DNA of 64,000 bases from contig DJJU01000013.1 in NCBI GenBank assembly GCA_002434305.1, positions 248,001 to 312,000 of the forward strand, written 5' to 3'. Below are positions 31,525 through 40,172 of this stretch, one piece after another. The notes beneath the pieces were generated by a model, which was not told the DNA's origin, made no database searches, and saw only the letters and a list, made by a program, of their open reading frames with translations. The translations under genes were made by a program, and so were the position numbers. Position 1 is the first letter of the stretch, and each line of letters starts with the position of its first letter. This stretch comes from Alicycliphilus sp. UBA6560 (GTDB lineage Bacteria; Pseudomonadota; Gammaproteobacteria; Burkholderiales; Burkholderiaceae_C).

Positions 31525-34473
31525 ATGAGCAAGACTCTGGTAATCGCAGAAAAGCCCTCGGTGGCACAAGACATCGTGCGGGCCCTCACGCCCGTGGCGG
31601 GCAAGTTCGACAAGCACGAAGACCATTTCGAGAACGAGCGCTACGTGGTCACGAGCGCCGTGGGCCACCTGGTGGAAATCCAGGCGCCCGAACAGTTCGA
31701 CGTGAAGCGCGGCAAGTGGAGCTTTGCCCACCTGCCCGTCATCCCCCCGTACTTCGACCTGAAGCCGGTGGACAAGACCAAGAGCCGCCTGAACGCGGTG
31801 GTCAAGCAGGCCAAGCGCAAGGACGTGACCGAGTTGGTGAACGCCTGCGACGCGGGGCGCGAAGGCGAGCTGATCTTCCGCCTGATCGAGCAGTACGCCG
31901 GCGGCGCCAAGGGCGGTCTGGGCAAACCCGTGCGCCGCTTGTGGCTGCAGAGCATGACGCCGCAGGCCATCCGCGACGGCTTCGCCAACCTGCGCAGCGA
32001 CGCGCAGATGCGCGGCCTAGCCGACGCCGCGCGCAGCCGCAGCGAGGCCGACTGGCTGGTGGGCATCAACGGCACGCGCGCCATGACGGCGTTCAACTCG
32101 CAGGGCGGCGGTTTCTTCCTGACCACCGTCGGCCGGGTGCAGACGCCCACGCTGTCGCTGGTGGTGGAGCGCGAGGAAAAGATCCGCAAGTTCGTCGTGC
32201 GCGACTACTGGGAGGTGCATGCCGGCTTTGCCGCCGAGGCCGGCCTGTACCTGGGCAAGTGGTTCGACCCGCAGTGGAGGAAGAGCGAAGACCCCGAGGC
32301 CCGCGCCGACCGCCTCTGGTCGCACGCCGACGCGCTGGCGATCGCGGACGCCGTGCGCGGCAAGCCCGCCACCGTCACCGAGGAAGCCAAGCCCACCACG
32401 CAAGCCTCGCCCCTGCTGTTCGACCTGACCAGCCTGCAGCGCGAGGCCAACGGGCGCTTCGGCTTCTCGGCCAAGACCACGCTGGCGCTGGCGCAAAGCC
32501 TGTACGAACGGCACAAGGCGCTGACCTACCCACGTACCGACTCGCGCGCCCTGCCCGAGGACTACCTGCCGGTGGCCAAAAACACGTTCGGCATGCTGGC
32601 GACCAGCGGCATGCGCCACTTGGCGCCCTTCGCCCAGCAGGCGCTGGACGAGGGCTATGTGCGGCCGTCCAAGCGCATCTTCGACAACAGCAAGGTCAGC
32701 GACCACTTCGCCATCATCCCCACCACGCAGGCGCCCAGCGGCCTGTCCGAGGCCGAGCAAAAGCTCTACGACCTGGTGGTGCGGCGCTTCCTGGCGGTGT
32801 TCTTCCCCAGCGCCGAATACCTGGTCACGACGCGCATCAGCCGCGTGGCCGAGCACGCCTTCCGCACCGACGGCAAGGTGCTGGTCCGCCCCGGCTGGCT
32901 GGCCATCTACGGCAAGGAGGCTGCCAGCGAAACCGAGGGCGGCAAGGACGGCGAGAAGGGCCAGCCCCTGGTGGCTGTGCGCCCGGGCGAGCGCCCACTG
33001 ACCGAATCCGCCGAGGCCAAGGGCCTGAAGACCAAGCCGCCCGCACGCTACAGCGAAGCCACGCTGCTGGGCGCCATGGAGAGCGCCGGCAAGCAGGTCG
33101 AGGACGAGGAGCTGCGCAGCGCCATGCAGGAAAAGGGCCTGGGCACGCCCGCCACGCGCGCCGCCATCATCGAAGGCCTCTTGAGCGAGAAGTACATGCT
33201 GCGCGAGGGCCGCGAGCTGATCCCCACGGCCAAGGCCTTCCAGCTGATGACGCTGCTGCGCGGCCTGGGCGTGCATGAGCTGTCGCGCGCCGAGCTGACG
33301 GGCGAGTGGGAATACAAGCTGGCGCAGATGGAGCGCGGCGAGCTGCCCCGCGACACCTTCATGCAGCAGATCCAGGCCATGACGGAGAAGATCGTCCGCA
33401 AGGCCAAGGAGTACGACCGCGACAGCATCCCCGGCGACTACGCCACGCTCGCCTCGCCCTGCCCGAACTGCGGCGGCGTGGTCAAGGAAAACTACCGCCG
33501 CTATGCCTGCACGGGCCCGGGCGGCAACGGCGAGGGCTGCGGCTTCTCGTTCACCAAGTCGCCCGCCGGCCGCACCTTCGAGACGGCCGAGGCCGAAGAG
33601 CTGCTGCGCGAGCGCCGCATCGGCCCGCTGGAGGGCTTCCGCTCCAAGGCCGGCTGGCCCTTCACGGCCGAAGTCGCCATCGTGCGCGACGAGGAGGCAG
33701 GCAACTACAAGCTGGAGTTCGACTTCGGTGACGACGCGGCCGCCGGCGAGGGCGGCGGCGAGGCGGTGGACTTCTCCGGCCAGGAGAGCCTGGGCAACTG
33801 CCCCGTCTGCGGCGCCCCGGTGTACGAGCACGGCAGCAACTACGTCTGCAGCCGCGCCGTGCCCACGGCCCAGCAGCCCACGCCCAGCTGCACCTTCAAG
33901 AGCGGCAAGATCATCCTGCAGCAGCCTGTGGAGCGCGCGCAGATGCACAAGCTGCTGGCCACCGGCAAGACCGACCTGCTGGACAAGTTCGTCAGTCTGC
34001 GCACGCGCCGCCCGTTCAAGGCCTTCCTGGCCTGGGACGCCGCCGCCGGCAAGGTCAACTTCGAATTCGAGCAGCGCGACAGCAAGTACCCGCCGCGCAA
34101 GACAGCCGGCGGGGCTGCGGCTGCTAGCAAAACAGGAGCTGCCAGCGCAGCGAAGACGGGCGCTGCAGCCAAAAAGGCCGCAAAACCCGCCGCCAAGAAA
34201 ACCGCCGCCGCCAAGGCCCCGCGCAAGCCCAGCACCGCCGCCGGCAAGACCCCCAGCGCCGCGCTGGCCGCCGTGATCGGCGCGGAGCCGATCGCCCGCA
34301 CCGAGGCCATGAAGAAGACCTGGGACTACATCAAGGCCCACAACCTGCAGGACCCGCAGGACAAGCGCAGCATCAATGCCGACGACAAGCTGCGCGCCGT
34401 CTTCGGCAAGGACCGCGTGGGCATGTTCGAGCTGGCTGGCATCCTGGGCAAGCACCTAGGGGGCGAGGCATGA
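31525..34473 (+). CDS. topB: DNA topoisomerase III with C-terminal SWIB domain
   Basis: A 982-residue type IA topoisomerase. The Toprim domain has VIAEKPSVAQ and DAGREGE; the active-site Tyr is about residue 335 in LTYPRTDSRALP. Two zinc-finger modules follow (CPNCGG...CGF near 650 and CPVCGAP near 757). After a Lys/Ala-rich, histone H1-like linker (about 855-915) the protein ends in a SWIB/MDM2-like domain (MKKTWDYIKAHNLQDP; FGKDRVGMFELAGILGKHL). E. coli TopB is about 650 residues and lacks this tail. Part of the linker coincides with a degenerate dispersed repeat. The ATG at 31525 follows GGAAAAAG. Confidence 0.95.
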   Translation: MSKTLVIAEKPSVAQDIVRALTPVAGKFDKHEDHFENERYVVTSAVGHLVEIQAPEQFDVKRGKWSFAHLPVIPPYFDLKPVDKTKSRLNAVVKQAKRKDVTELVNACDAGREGELIFRLIEQYAGGAKGGLGKPVRRLWLQSMTPQAIRDGFANLRSDAQMRGLADAARSRSEADWLVGINGTRAMTAFNSQGGGFFLTTVGRVQTPTLSLVVEREEKIRKFVVRDYWEVHAGFAAEAGLYLGKWFDPQWRKSEDPEARADRLWSHADALAIADAVRGKPATVTEEAKPTTQASPLLFDLTSLQREANGRFGFSAKTTLALAQSLYERHKALTYPRTDSRALPEDYLPVAKNTFGMLATSGMRHLAPFAQQALDEGYVRPSKRIFDNSKVSDHFAIIPTTQAPSGLSEAEQKLYDLVVRRFLAVFFPSAEYLVTTRISRVAEHAFRTDGKVLVRPGWLAIYGKEAASETEGGKDGEKGQPLVAVRPGERPLTESAEAKGLKTKPPARYSEATLLGAMESAGKQVEDEELRSAMQEKGLGTPATRAAIIEGLLSEKYMLREGRELIPTAKAFQLMTLLRGLGVHELSRAELTGEWEYKLAQMERGELPRDTFMQQIQAMTEKIVRKAKEYDRDSIPGDYATLASPCPNCGGVVKENYRRYACTGPGGNGEGCGFSFTKSPAGRTFETAEAEELLRERRIGPLEGFRSKAGWPFTAEVAIVRDEEAGNYKLEFDFGDDAAAGEGGGEAVDFSGQESLGNCPVCGAPVYEHGSNYVCSRAVPTAQQPTPSCTFKSGKIILQQPVERAQMHKLLATGKTDLLDKFVSLRTRRPFKAFLAWDAAAGKVNFEFEQRDSKYPPRKTAGGAAAASKTGAASAAKTGAAAKKAAKPAAKKTAAAKAPRKPSTAAGKTPSAALAAVIGAEPIARTEAMKKTWDYIKAHNLQDPQDKRSINADDKLRAVFGKDRVGMFELAGILGKHLGGEA
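34122..34186 (+). repeat. Double-hairpin dispersed repeat, copy 8 (degenerate, inside topB)
   Basis: CTAGCAAAACAGGAGCTGCC, AGCGCAGCGAAGACGGGCGC, TGCAGCCAAAAAGGCCGC. The flanks AGCTGCCAGCGC and GGGCGCTGCAGCC...GGCC match the family but the loop is altered. It encodes the Lys/Ala linker of TopB. Less certain than the other copies because the region is also low complexity. Confidence 0.45.
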
Positions 34474-34664
34474 AGCCGGCGCTGGCGCGGCCCACCACCG
34501 CCGTGCTGGCCGCCCTGGCCATCGCCGCCGCCCTGGCCGGCTGTACGGCCACGGGCAGCGGCGCGCGCCAGTCCGGCGCGCCGGACAGCCAGCAGGGCGA
34601 CGGCAGCGGCGTCACCGTGTTCGGCACGGTGGACGTGAACGTCAGCACGCAGCGCTCGCGCTGA
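34470..34664 (+). CDS. Small lipoprotein
   Basis: A 64-residue protein with a signal peptide and lipobox LAGC (Cys about 25). The mature part is short, Gly/Ser/Gln-rich, ending GVTVFGTVDVNVSTQ. Its ATG overlaps the topB stop by four bases, so it is coupled to topB. Function unknown. Confidence 0.7.
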   Translation: MKPALARPTTAVLAALAIAAALAGCTATGSGARQSGAPDSQQGDGSGVTVFGTVDVNVSTQRSR

Positions 34665-34692
34665 ACGCCCGCCGCCCGCCTCCATCCGCCCC

Positions 34693-35022
34693 ATGCGCAG
34701 CCCCCGCGAACGCGCCGCCTGGTCCGCCCTGGCCGTGCTGGCCCTGGCCGGTGCCACGGCGGCCTGGCGGACGTCCGAACAGTGGCTGCCCCACGCCGGC
34801 CCCTGGGCCGAGCAGGCCTGGCGCCGCGTGACGCGGCCCGGCACCGAGACCCTGCCCGCGCACAAGCGGGGCGCGGGAGCTCCTGCCAGCGCCGCCTCGG
34901 CCCCGCAGCCGCGCAAGTGCGTGCAGGCGGATGGCCGCGTCGTCTATACCGACCAAGCCTGCCCGGCGGGCAGCCGGGAGATGGTGGTGGAAGGGGCGGT
35001 GACCTCGCTGCCCGGGCGCTGA
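34693..35022 (+). CDS. DUF4124-like envelope protein
   Basis: A 109-residue protein with an N-terminal hydrophobic segment (about 10-26) and a C-terminal motif KCVQADGRVVYTDQACP that resembles DUF4124, with two conserved cysteines that could form a disulfide in the periplasm. It lies 28 bases after the small lipoprotein and is probably in the same transcript. Confidence 0.7.
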   Translation: MRSPRERAAWSALAVLALAGATAAWRTSEQWLPHAGPWAEQAWRRVTRPGTETLPAHKRGAGAPASAASAPQPRKCVQADGRVVYTDQACPAGSREMVVEGAVTSLPGR

Positions 35023-35027
35023 CTGCG

Positions 35028-35075
35028 CGTTACTCCCAGCGCTTGTGGGGAAAGCGCCAGCAGCTATGCAATGGA
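35028..35075 (-). repeat. Double-hairpin dispersed repeat, copy 9
   Basis: Reverse-oriented, shortened copy: CCCAGCGCTTG, loop, AAGCGCCAGCAGCTATG. It lies just 3' of the DUF4124-like gene, in opposite orientation to it, and lacks the second hairpin. Confidence 0.7.
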
Positions 35076-35097
35076 TGGTTGCAGGCCGCGCGGGGAT

Positions 35098-35544
35098 TCA
35101 TGCCAGCTCCCATTCCGGGTGTTCCGTCCGCAGCCAGCGCAGCGTGTGCCCCAGCAGTTTTTCCGCCGCCTGCAGGCAGGCGTGCAGGGTGGCGTCGGCG
35201 ATGGGATCGCCTTCGTAGTCGTTCACGTTGCGCTGGCGGCGCAGGGCGTCCAGCACGATCAGGTCTTGTTTGGACACGCCCAGGGTCTGGTCCAGCGTCT
35301 GGATGGCCGTCTGGTGGTGGCCGGGCTGGCTGGTGGAGGTGCGCCAGCCGTGGGCCCACAGGCCCAGCATGGCGCACTGCATGATGCATTTGTAGGCCGC
35401 GTCGAAGCGGTTGCCGCTGCTGACCTGCGCCAGCCGCGCATCGGCCAGGTTCTGCCGCGCCGCCTGCAGCAGCCTGGCCATTGCCGCCGGGTCAGGCGGC
35501 TGCGCCTGCAGTCGGCCGATGGCCTGCAAGTTGCTCAAGCTCAT
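35098..35544 (-). CDS. HEPN-like protein of an MNT/HEPN module
   Basis: A 148-residue all-helical protein. The core AAYKCIMQCAMLGLWAHGW is followed by the motif LRRQRNVNDYEGDP, which fits the R-x(4-6)-polar-x-Y motif of HEPN RNases (here with Asn-Asp in place of His). HEPN proteins of this size pair with nucleotidyltransferases as toxin-antitoxin modules. Its start lies inside the nucleotidyltransferase gene (53-base overlap), so expression is coupled. Confidence 0.7.
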   Translation of the reverse strand: MSLSNLQAIGRLQAQPPDPAAMARLLQAARQNLADARLAQVSSGNRFDAAYKCIMQCAMLGLWAHGWRTSTSQPGHHQTAIQTLDQTLGVSKQDLIVLDALRRQRNVNDYEGDPIADATLHACLQAAEKLLGHTLRWLRTEHPEWELA

Positions 35545-36121
35545 CGTCGCCTCCCTTGATCCACAGTTTGGGTTTGCGCAGCACGTCGCGCACGAAGGCG
35601 TCGCCCGCCCGCGCCTTGTCGGCCAGTTCCTGCGGCGCCCAGAGCACCGGGTTCACCTCGCGCCCCAGGGCCTCGTGCAGCGGGTACATCGCCTGCACCA
35701 CGGCCACGAAGTCGGCGCTGCCCACCAGCAGCACGTCCACGTCGCTGTGCTGCGTGGCGGTGCCGCTGGCCAGGGAGCCGTAGACGAACGCCAGCGCGAT
35801 CTGCCCCGCCAGCGGCTCCAGCGCCGTGCGCAGCGCGGGCACCACGCCGTGGGTCTTGCGGAACATGGCCGACAGCTCAGGAAACAGCGGATGCTGCACG
35901 TTGGCGCTGTAACGTGCCTGGTTGCCCTGATCGCTGCGCAGCAGCAGCCCGGCCTGCGCCAGCTTGCCCAGCTCGCGTCCCAGCGTGCCGGCATGGCTGC
36001 CGGTCAGCCGCGCCAGCTCGCGCAGGTGCAGGCTGTGGCCCGGCTGTAGCACAAGCGCCGCCAGCACCTGCTGGCGCTGGGCCGGGAACAGCAGGTTCAT
36101 TGCATCCTGGGTGTTGCTCAT
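35492..36121 (-). CDS. Winged-helix plus MNT-type nucleotidyltransferase
   Basis: A 209-residue two-domain protein. The N-terminal winged helix (about 10-75: LRELARLTGSHAGTLGRELG, wing NQARYSAN) resembles ArsR/MarR-type DNA-binding domains. The C-terminal domain has the nucleotidyltransferase motif YGSLASGTATQHSDVDVLL (G-S-x9-D-x-D), the catalytic pair being the two aspartates. Pol-beta-like MNT proteins can adenylylate and silence partner HEPN toxins. Here the antitoxin appears fused to its own regulator. It is the first gene of the pair. Confidence 0.82.
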   Translation of the reverse strand: MSNTQDAMNLLFPAQRQQVLAALVLQPGHSLHLRELARLTGSHAGTLGRELGKLAQAGLLLRSDQGNQARYSANVQHPLFPELSAMFRKTHGVVPALRTALEPLAGQIALAFVYGSLASGTATQHSDVDVLLVGSADFVAVVQAMYPLHEALGREVNPVLWAPQELADKARAGDAFVRDVLRKPKLWIKGGDDELEQLAGHRPTAGAAA

Positions 36122-36172
36122 AAGGCGACGATTGTTGCCTTTAAGGCTTCAGGCGGCAAGGGTGCGCAGTAG

Positions 36173-36240
36173 GTTTGAAATGAAATCGGCCTCAAACGCT
36201 TGTTGGACAAGCGCTGGCAGCTATCGAATAAATAGCTACG
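36173..36240 (-). repeat. Double-hairpin dispersed repeat, copy 10
   Basis: Reverse orientation: GAAATCGGCCTCAAACGCTTG, core CTCAAACGCTTG-TTGGA-CAAGCGCTGGCAGCTATCG. It is 3' of the MFS gene, in that gene's orientation, and its outer edge runs into the MFS stop codon (36236-36238). Confidence 0.8.
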
Positions 36241-37555
36241 CGCTGCCCGCTCGCGCCTCAACATCGCTCACCCGCGCCGCCTCTTCAAACCGGTCCACCC
36301 GCAGCAGCGGCCCGAACACCTTCATCCAAACGCCCACCACCCCCAGCGTGCACACCCCTCCCAGCACCGCCGCCGGCACCGTGCCCAGCCAGGCCGCGCT
36401 GGTGCCGGCGCGGAACTCGCCCAGTTCGTTGGACGAGCCGATGAACAGCATGTTCACCGCGTTCACCCGACCGCGCATGGCGTCCGGCGTGGAGAACTGC
36501 ACCAGCGTGCCGCGGATGTTCACGCTCACCATGTCGGCCGCGCCGGCCAGGGCCAGCATCAGGCACGACAGCCAGAACCAGTGCGACAGCGCGAACACCA
36601 GGTTGGCCGCGCCGAACACCGCCACCGCCGCGAACATGGTGCGCCCCACGTGGCGCTGGATGGGCCGCACGCTTAAAAGCAGCCCCATGCCCACCTCGCC
36701 CACGGCCATGGCGCTGCGCAGCGCGCCCAGGCCGGCGGGGCCCACGTGCAGCACCTCCTGCGCGTAGATGGGCAAGAGGGCCACCACGCCGCCCAGCAGC
36801 ACGGCGAACAGGTCCAGCGAGATGGTGCCCAGGATGATGGGCCGGGTGCGGATGAAGGTGATGCCGGCGCCGAAGCGCTGCACCATGCTGCCCTGGAGTG
36901 GCCCGCGCGGCGCGGCGTGGGCCACCGTCACGCGGCGCAGCAGCAGCGCGCCCAGCACGAAGCAGCCGCAGCACACCGCATAGGTCAGCCGCCCGCCGCC
37001 CAGCGCGTACAGCAGGCCGCCCAGCAGCGGCCCGCCCACGGCCGCGCCGCGCATCAGCATGCTGTTGGCCGCCATGGCCTGCGCCAGCTGGCCGCGCGGC
37101 ACGATCTGCGGCAGCAGGCTTTGCATGGTGGGCGCGGAAAACGCGCGCGAGCAGCCGTACAGCACCAGCACCGCATAGATGCCCGCCACGCCGCTGGCAC
37201 CGTGGCTGGACAGCCACCACAGCAGGGCGCTGCACAGCGCACCCACCGACCAGCTCAGCGCCAGCACGCGGCGGCGGTCGAAGCGGTCGATCACGTCGCC
37301 GGCCGGCAGCAGCAGGCACAGCATGGGCAGAAACTGCGCCAGCCCTACATAGGCCAGCGCCAGCGGCTCGCGCGTCAGGTCATAGACCTGCCAGGCCACC
37401 ACCACCGCCTGCACCTGGGTGGCGACCACGGCCACCACGCGGGCGGCCAGGAAGGCGGCGAAGCCGGTGTTGCGAAAGACGCTGTCGGAGGGCGGGGACG
37501 AGGGGGCAGGAGAGTGCGAAGGGGCGCGAGCGCCGGTGTCGCTGGGACGGGCCAT
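36236..37555 (-). CDS. MFS transporter
   Basis: A 439-residue protein with about twelve membrane segments. It resembles the MFS_3/EntS-like group: GDVIDRFDRRRVL between segments 2 and 3, and RGRVNAVNMLFIGSSNELGEFRAG in the second half (motif core RGRVNAV). Probably a drug or siderophore exporter at the inner membrane; the substrate is unknown. The first 25 residues are Pro/Ser-rich and cytoplasmic. It is divergent from the VOC gene. Confidence 0.85.
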   Translation of the reverse strand: MARPSDTGARAPSHSPAPSSPPSDSVFRNTGFAAFLAARVVAVVATQVQAVVVAWQVYDLTREPLALAYVGLAQFLPMLCLLLPAGDVIDRFDRRRVLALSWSVGALCSALLWWLSSHGASGVAGIYAVLVLYGCSRAFSAPTMQSLLPQIVPRGQLAQAMAANSMLMRGAAVGGPLLGGLLYALGGGRLTYAVCCGCFVLGALLLRRVTVAHAAPRGPLQGSMVQRFGAGITFIRTRPIILGTISLDLFAVLLGGVVALLPIYAQEVLHVGPAGLGALRSAMAVGEVGMGLLLSVRPIQRHVGRTMFAAVAVFGAANLVFALSHWFWLSCLMLALAGAADMVSVNIRGTLVQFSTPDAMRGRVNAVNMLFIGSSNELGEFRAGTSAAWLGTVPAAVLGGVCTLGVVGVWMKVFGPLLRVDRFEEAARVSDVEARAGSA

Positions 37556-37744
37556 GGACGGGGAAGAGGCTGGGCAAGCCGGAAGCGGGGCAGCCAGAAA
37601 TTATCGCCAGCCCGGCATTCAGTTGCCTGCGCGACTGCCATTGCCCCCCGGGCGCACTACGATCCGCCACGGCCGGCCCGCCACGCGGGCCGATCGCACA
37701 CCCGGCTTACCCATTCATTCATTCCACAGGAGAGACAACCCGCC

Positions 37745-38137
37745 ATGTTCAGCCACGTCATGCTCGGTGCCAGCAACCTCGACAAGTCCAAGCAGTTCTA
37801 CGACGCGCTGCTGGGCGCCCTGGGCGCCAAGCCCGGCTTCACCGACCCGAAGAACCGCACCTTCTGGCGCCACGCGGGCAACACCTTCGGCATCACCGCG
37901 CCCATCAACGGCGAGCCGGCCTGTTTTGCCAACGGCGGCACCATTGGCTTTGCCGCCGTCTCGCCCGAGCAGGCCGACGCCGCGCACGCCGCCGGTGTTG
38001 CCGCGGGCGGCACCACCTGCGAAGACCCCCCGGGCTGGCGCGGCGACCAAGCCGCCGGCGGCATGTACCTGGCCTACCTGCGCGACCCGGACGGCAACAA
38101 GCTGTGCCTGCTGCACCGCCCGCCCAAGGCCGCCTGA
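37745..38137 (+). CDS. VOC family protein (glyoxalase-like)
   Basis: A 130-residue vicinal-oxygen-chelate protein: MFSHVMLGASNLDKSKQFYD at the start (His metal ligand), and MYLAYLRDPDGNKLCLLH at the end (Glu replaced by another residue in this typical motif; metal set uncertain). AGGAGA precedes the ATG. It is followed by an SDR gene after 17 bases. Could be a lyase, dioxygenase or resistance protein; not decidable here. Confidence 0.85.
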   Translation: MFSHVMLGASNLDKSKQFYDALLGALGAKPGFTDPKNRTFWRHAGNTFGITAPINGEPACFANGGTIGFAAVSPEQADAAHAAGVAAGGTTCEDPPGWRGDQAAGGMYLAYLRDPDGNKLCLLHRPPKAA

Positions 38138-38154
38138 CCTCGGAGCGTTCACGC

Positions 38155-38916
38155 ATGCAACTGTCCGAACAATGGGTGCTGGTCACCGGCGGCGCCCGGG
38201 GCCTGGGCCAAGCCATCGTGCGCGCCCTGGCGCGCGAGGGCGCTGGGGTGGTCATCAACTACCACCGCAGCGAAGCAGCCGCGCAGGCGCTGGCCGAAGA
38301 ACTCGGCCCACGCGCCATCGCCCTGCAGGCCAACGTAACCGACGCCGCCGCCGTGCAGCGCCTTTTCGCCACCGCGCGCGAGCGCACCGGCGCCCCCATC
38401 AGCGCCGTGGTCAACAACGCCCTGGCCCAGTTCTCCTTCGACGGCGACGCGCGCCCCAAGCTGGGCGACATCGCCTGGGAGCGCTTCAGCCAGCAGATCG
38501 ACGGCGCCGTGAAGGGCGCGCTGAACACCATGCAGGCCGCGCTGCCCGGCATGCGCGCGCAGGGCTTCGGGCGCGTCGTGAACGTGGGCACCAACCTGTT
38601 CCAGAACCCGGTGGTGCCGTACCACGACTACACGGCGGCCAAGGCGGCGCTGCTGTCGCTGACCCGCACGGCCGCGCATGACCTGGGGCCCGACGGCATC
38701 ACGGTGAACATGGTCTCGGGCGGGCTCTTGCGCACCACCGACGCCAGCAGCGCCACGCCCGAGGCGGTGTTCGACCTGATCGCCAGCATGACGCCGCTGC
38801 GCCGCGTGACCACGCCGGCCGAGTTTGCCGACGCGGTGCTGTTCTTCCTCTCGCCCTGGGCGCGGGCGGTGACGGGGCAGAACCTGGTGGTGGACAGCGG
38901 GCTGGTGAAGGACTGA
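38155..38916 (+). CDS. SDR family oxidoreductase (FabG-like)
   Basis: A 253-residue classical short-chain dehydrogenase. Cofactor motif VTGGARGLGQAI near residue 9; NNA-type motif VVNNALAQ; catalytic Tyr-x3-Lys in YTAAKAA near 160. It resembles 3-oxoacyl-ACP reductases but lacks a fatty acid gene context, so the substrate is unknown. It forms a probable operon with the VOC gene. Confidence 0.88.
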   Translation: MQLSEQWVLVTGGARGLGQAIVRALAREGAGVVINYHRSEAAAQALAEELGPRAIALQANVTDAAAVQRLFATARERTGAPISAVVNNALAQFSFDGDARPKLGDIAWERFSQQIDGAVKGALNTMQAALPGMRAQGFGRVVNVGTNLFQNPVVPYHDYTAAKAALLSLTRTAAHDLGPDGITVNMVSGGLLRTTDASSATPEAVFDLIASMTPLRRVTTPAEFADAVLFFLSPWARAVTGQNLVVDSGLVKD

Positions 38917-38937
38917 CCGCCCGGGCGGGGTGCAGCG

Positions 38938-39921
38938 TCAGCGCGCCTGCGCCCCCTTCGCGTGGCCGTGCGCATGCCCGTCGTGGCCGTGCGCGTGGTC
39001 GTGGCCGGCGGCGCCCTGGCCCTCGCCGCCAAAGCTGTGCCCCTCGCCCGCCAGCTCGCAGGCCTGCGCCTCCACCTGCAGCGTGGTGTGGTGCAGGCCA
39101 AAGCGCTGCGCCAGCAGGGCGCGCAGCTCCAGCAGCAATACCTGCGGGTGCGCCTGCGGCTCGTTCACGATGTGCACCGTCAGGCTGACCTGCCCGCTGG
39201 ACAGGCTCCACACGTGCAGCTCGTGCACGCCGGCCACGCCCGGGTGCGTGGCCAGGGCCGCGCGCACCTTGGGCAGCGACACGCCGCGCGGCACGCCCTC
39301 CAGCAGCACGTGCACGCTCTCGCCCAGCAGCACCCAGGTGCGCGGCAGCACCCACAGGCCGATGGCCACGGCCACCAGCGTGTCCACCCACACCCAGCCT
39401 GTCAGCCAGATGACCAGGGCGCCGGCGATCACGCCGACCGAGCCCAGCAGGTCGGCCCACACCTCCAGGTAGGCGCCCTTGAGGTTCAGACTCTCGTCCT
39501 TGCCGCCCGCCAGCAGGCGCATGCTGATCAGGTTGGTCACCAGCCCGGCCGCGGCCACCGCCAGCATGGCCACGGACTGCACCTCGGGCGGCTCGGCCAG
39601 GCGCCGCCAGGCCTCGTACAGCACGTAGCCGGCCACGCCGAACAGCAGCAGCGCGTTGAAGGCGGCGGCCAGGATCTCGAGGCGCGCATAGCCGAAGGTG
39701 CGCCGGTCGTCGGCCGGCCGTCGACCTATGCGCACGGCCAGCAGGGCGATGACCAACGCCACCACGTCGGTCAGCATGTGCGCCGCGTCAGACAGCAGCG
39801 CCAGGCTGCCGCTCCACAGGCCGCCCGCCACCTCCACCACCAGGAAGGTGGCCGTCAGCGCCAACGCCTTCCTCAGTTGCGATTCGCTGGCGCCTGCGCC
39901 GTGGTTGTGGGTGTCGGACAT
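38938..39921 (-). CDS. Cation diffusion facilitator (CzcD-like)
   Basis: A 327-residue CDF transporter with six membrane segments. Metal-site motifs are LLSDAAHMLTD in segment 2 and YLEVWADLLGS in segment 5, with Glu where ZitB has His. A cytoplasmic beta-alpha-beta domain follows. Both ends are histidine-rich; the tail alternates His with Asp, Gly and Ala. It exports zinc, cobalt or cadmium in exchange for protons. The gene converges with the SDR gene. The ATG at 39921 sits inside a His/Asn-rich start (MSDTHNHG). Confidence 0.92.
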   Translation of the reverse strand: MSDTHNHGAGASESQLRKALALTATFLVVEVAGGLWSGSLALLSDAAHMLTDVVALVIALLAVRIGRRPADDRRTFGYARLEILAAAFNALLLFGVAGYVLYEAWRRLAEPPEVQSVAMLAVAAAGLVTNLISMRLLAGGKDESLNLKGAYLEVWADLLGSVGVIAGALVIWLTGWVWVDTLVAVAIGLWVLPRTWVLLGESVHVLLEGVPRGVSLPKVRAALATHPGVAGVHELHVWSLSSGQVSLTVHIVNEPQAHPQVLLLELRALLAQRFGLHHTTLQVEAQACELAGEGHSFGGEGQGAAGHDHAHGHDGHAHGHAKGAQAR

Positions 39922-40172
39922 GGGTTTTTCTGGTCGTTGCCGAGGGGGATGGGGCCGGTTCGCGCCGCTATTGCAGTGCTTGCGCACGCCAACGCTGCAT
40001 GTTGCCCGCCGACTGCGCCCCTGCTTGTCGGACGCTGCCGGCGCGCCGTGCCGCCCGGCGCCGCGAAAGGGCGGCCGGCGCGTGCAGGCCGGGCCTGGCG
40101 TGTCTACAGTGAAGGGCTGGCCTTGCGGCCTTTTCGCCCCAACCCGTCTGGCAATGCACAAGGAGCCACGCC

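Noticed and set aside
39922..40172. Search for an RNA gene or regulator between the CDF and GST genes
   Set aside because: No clear hairpin with T-run, no palindrome and no supported open frame; it probably holds only the two divergent promoters.
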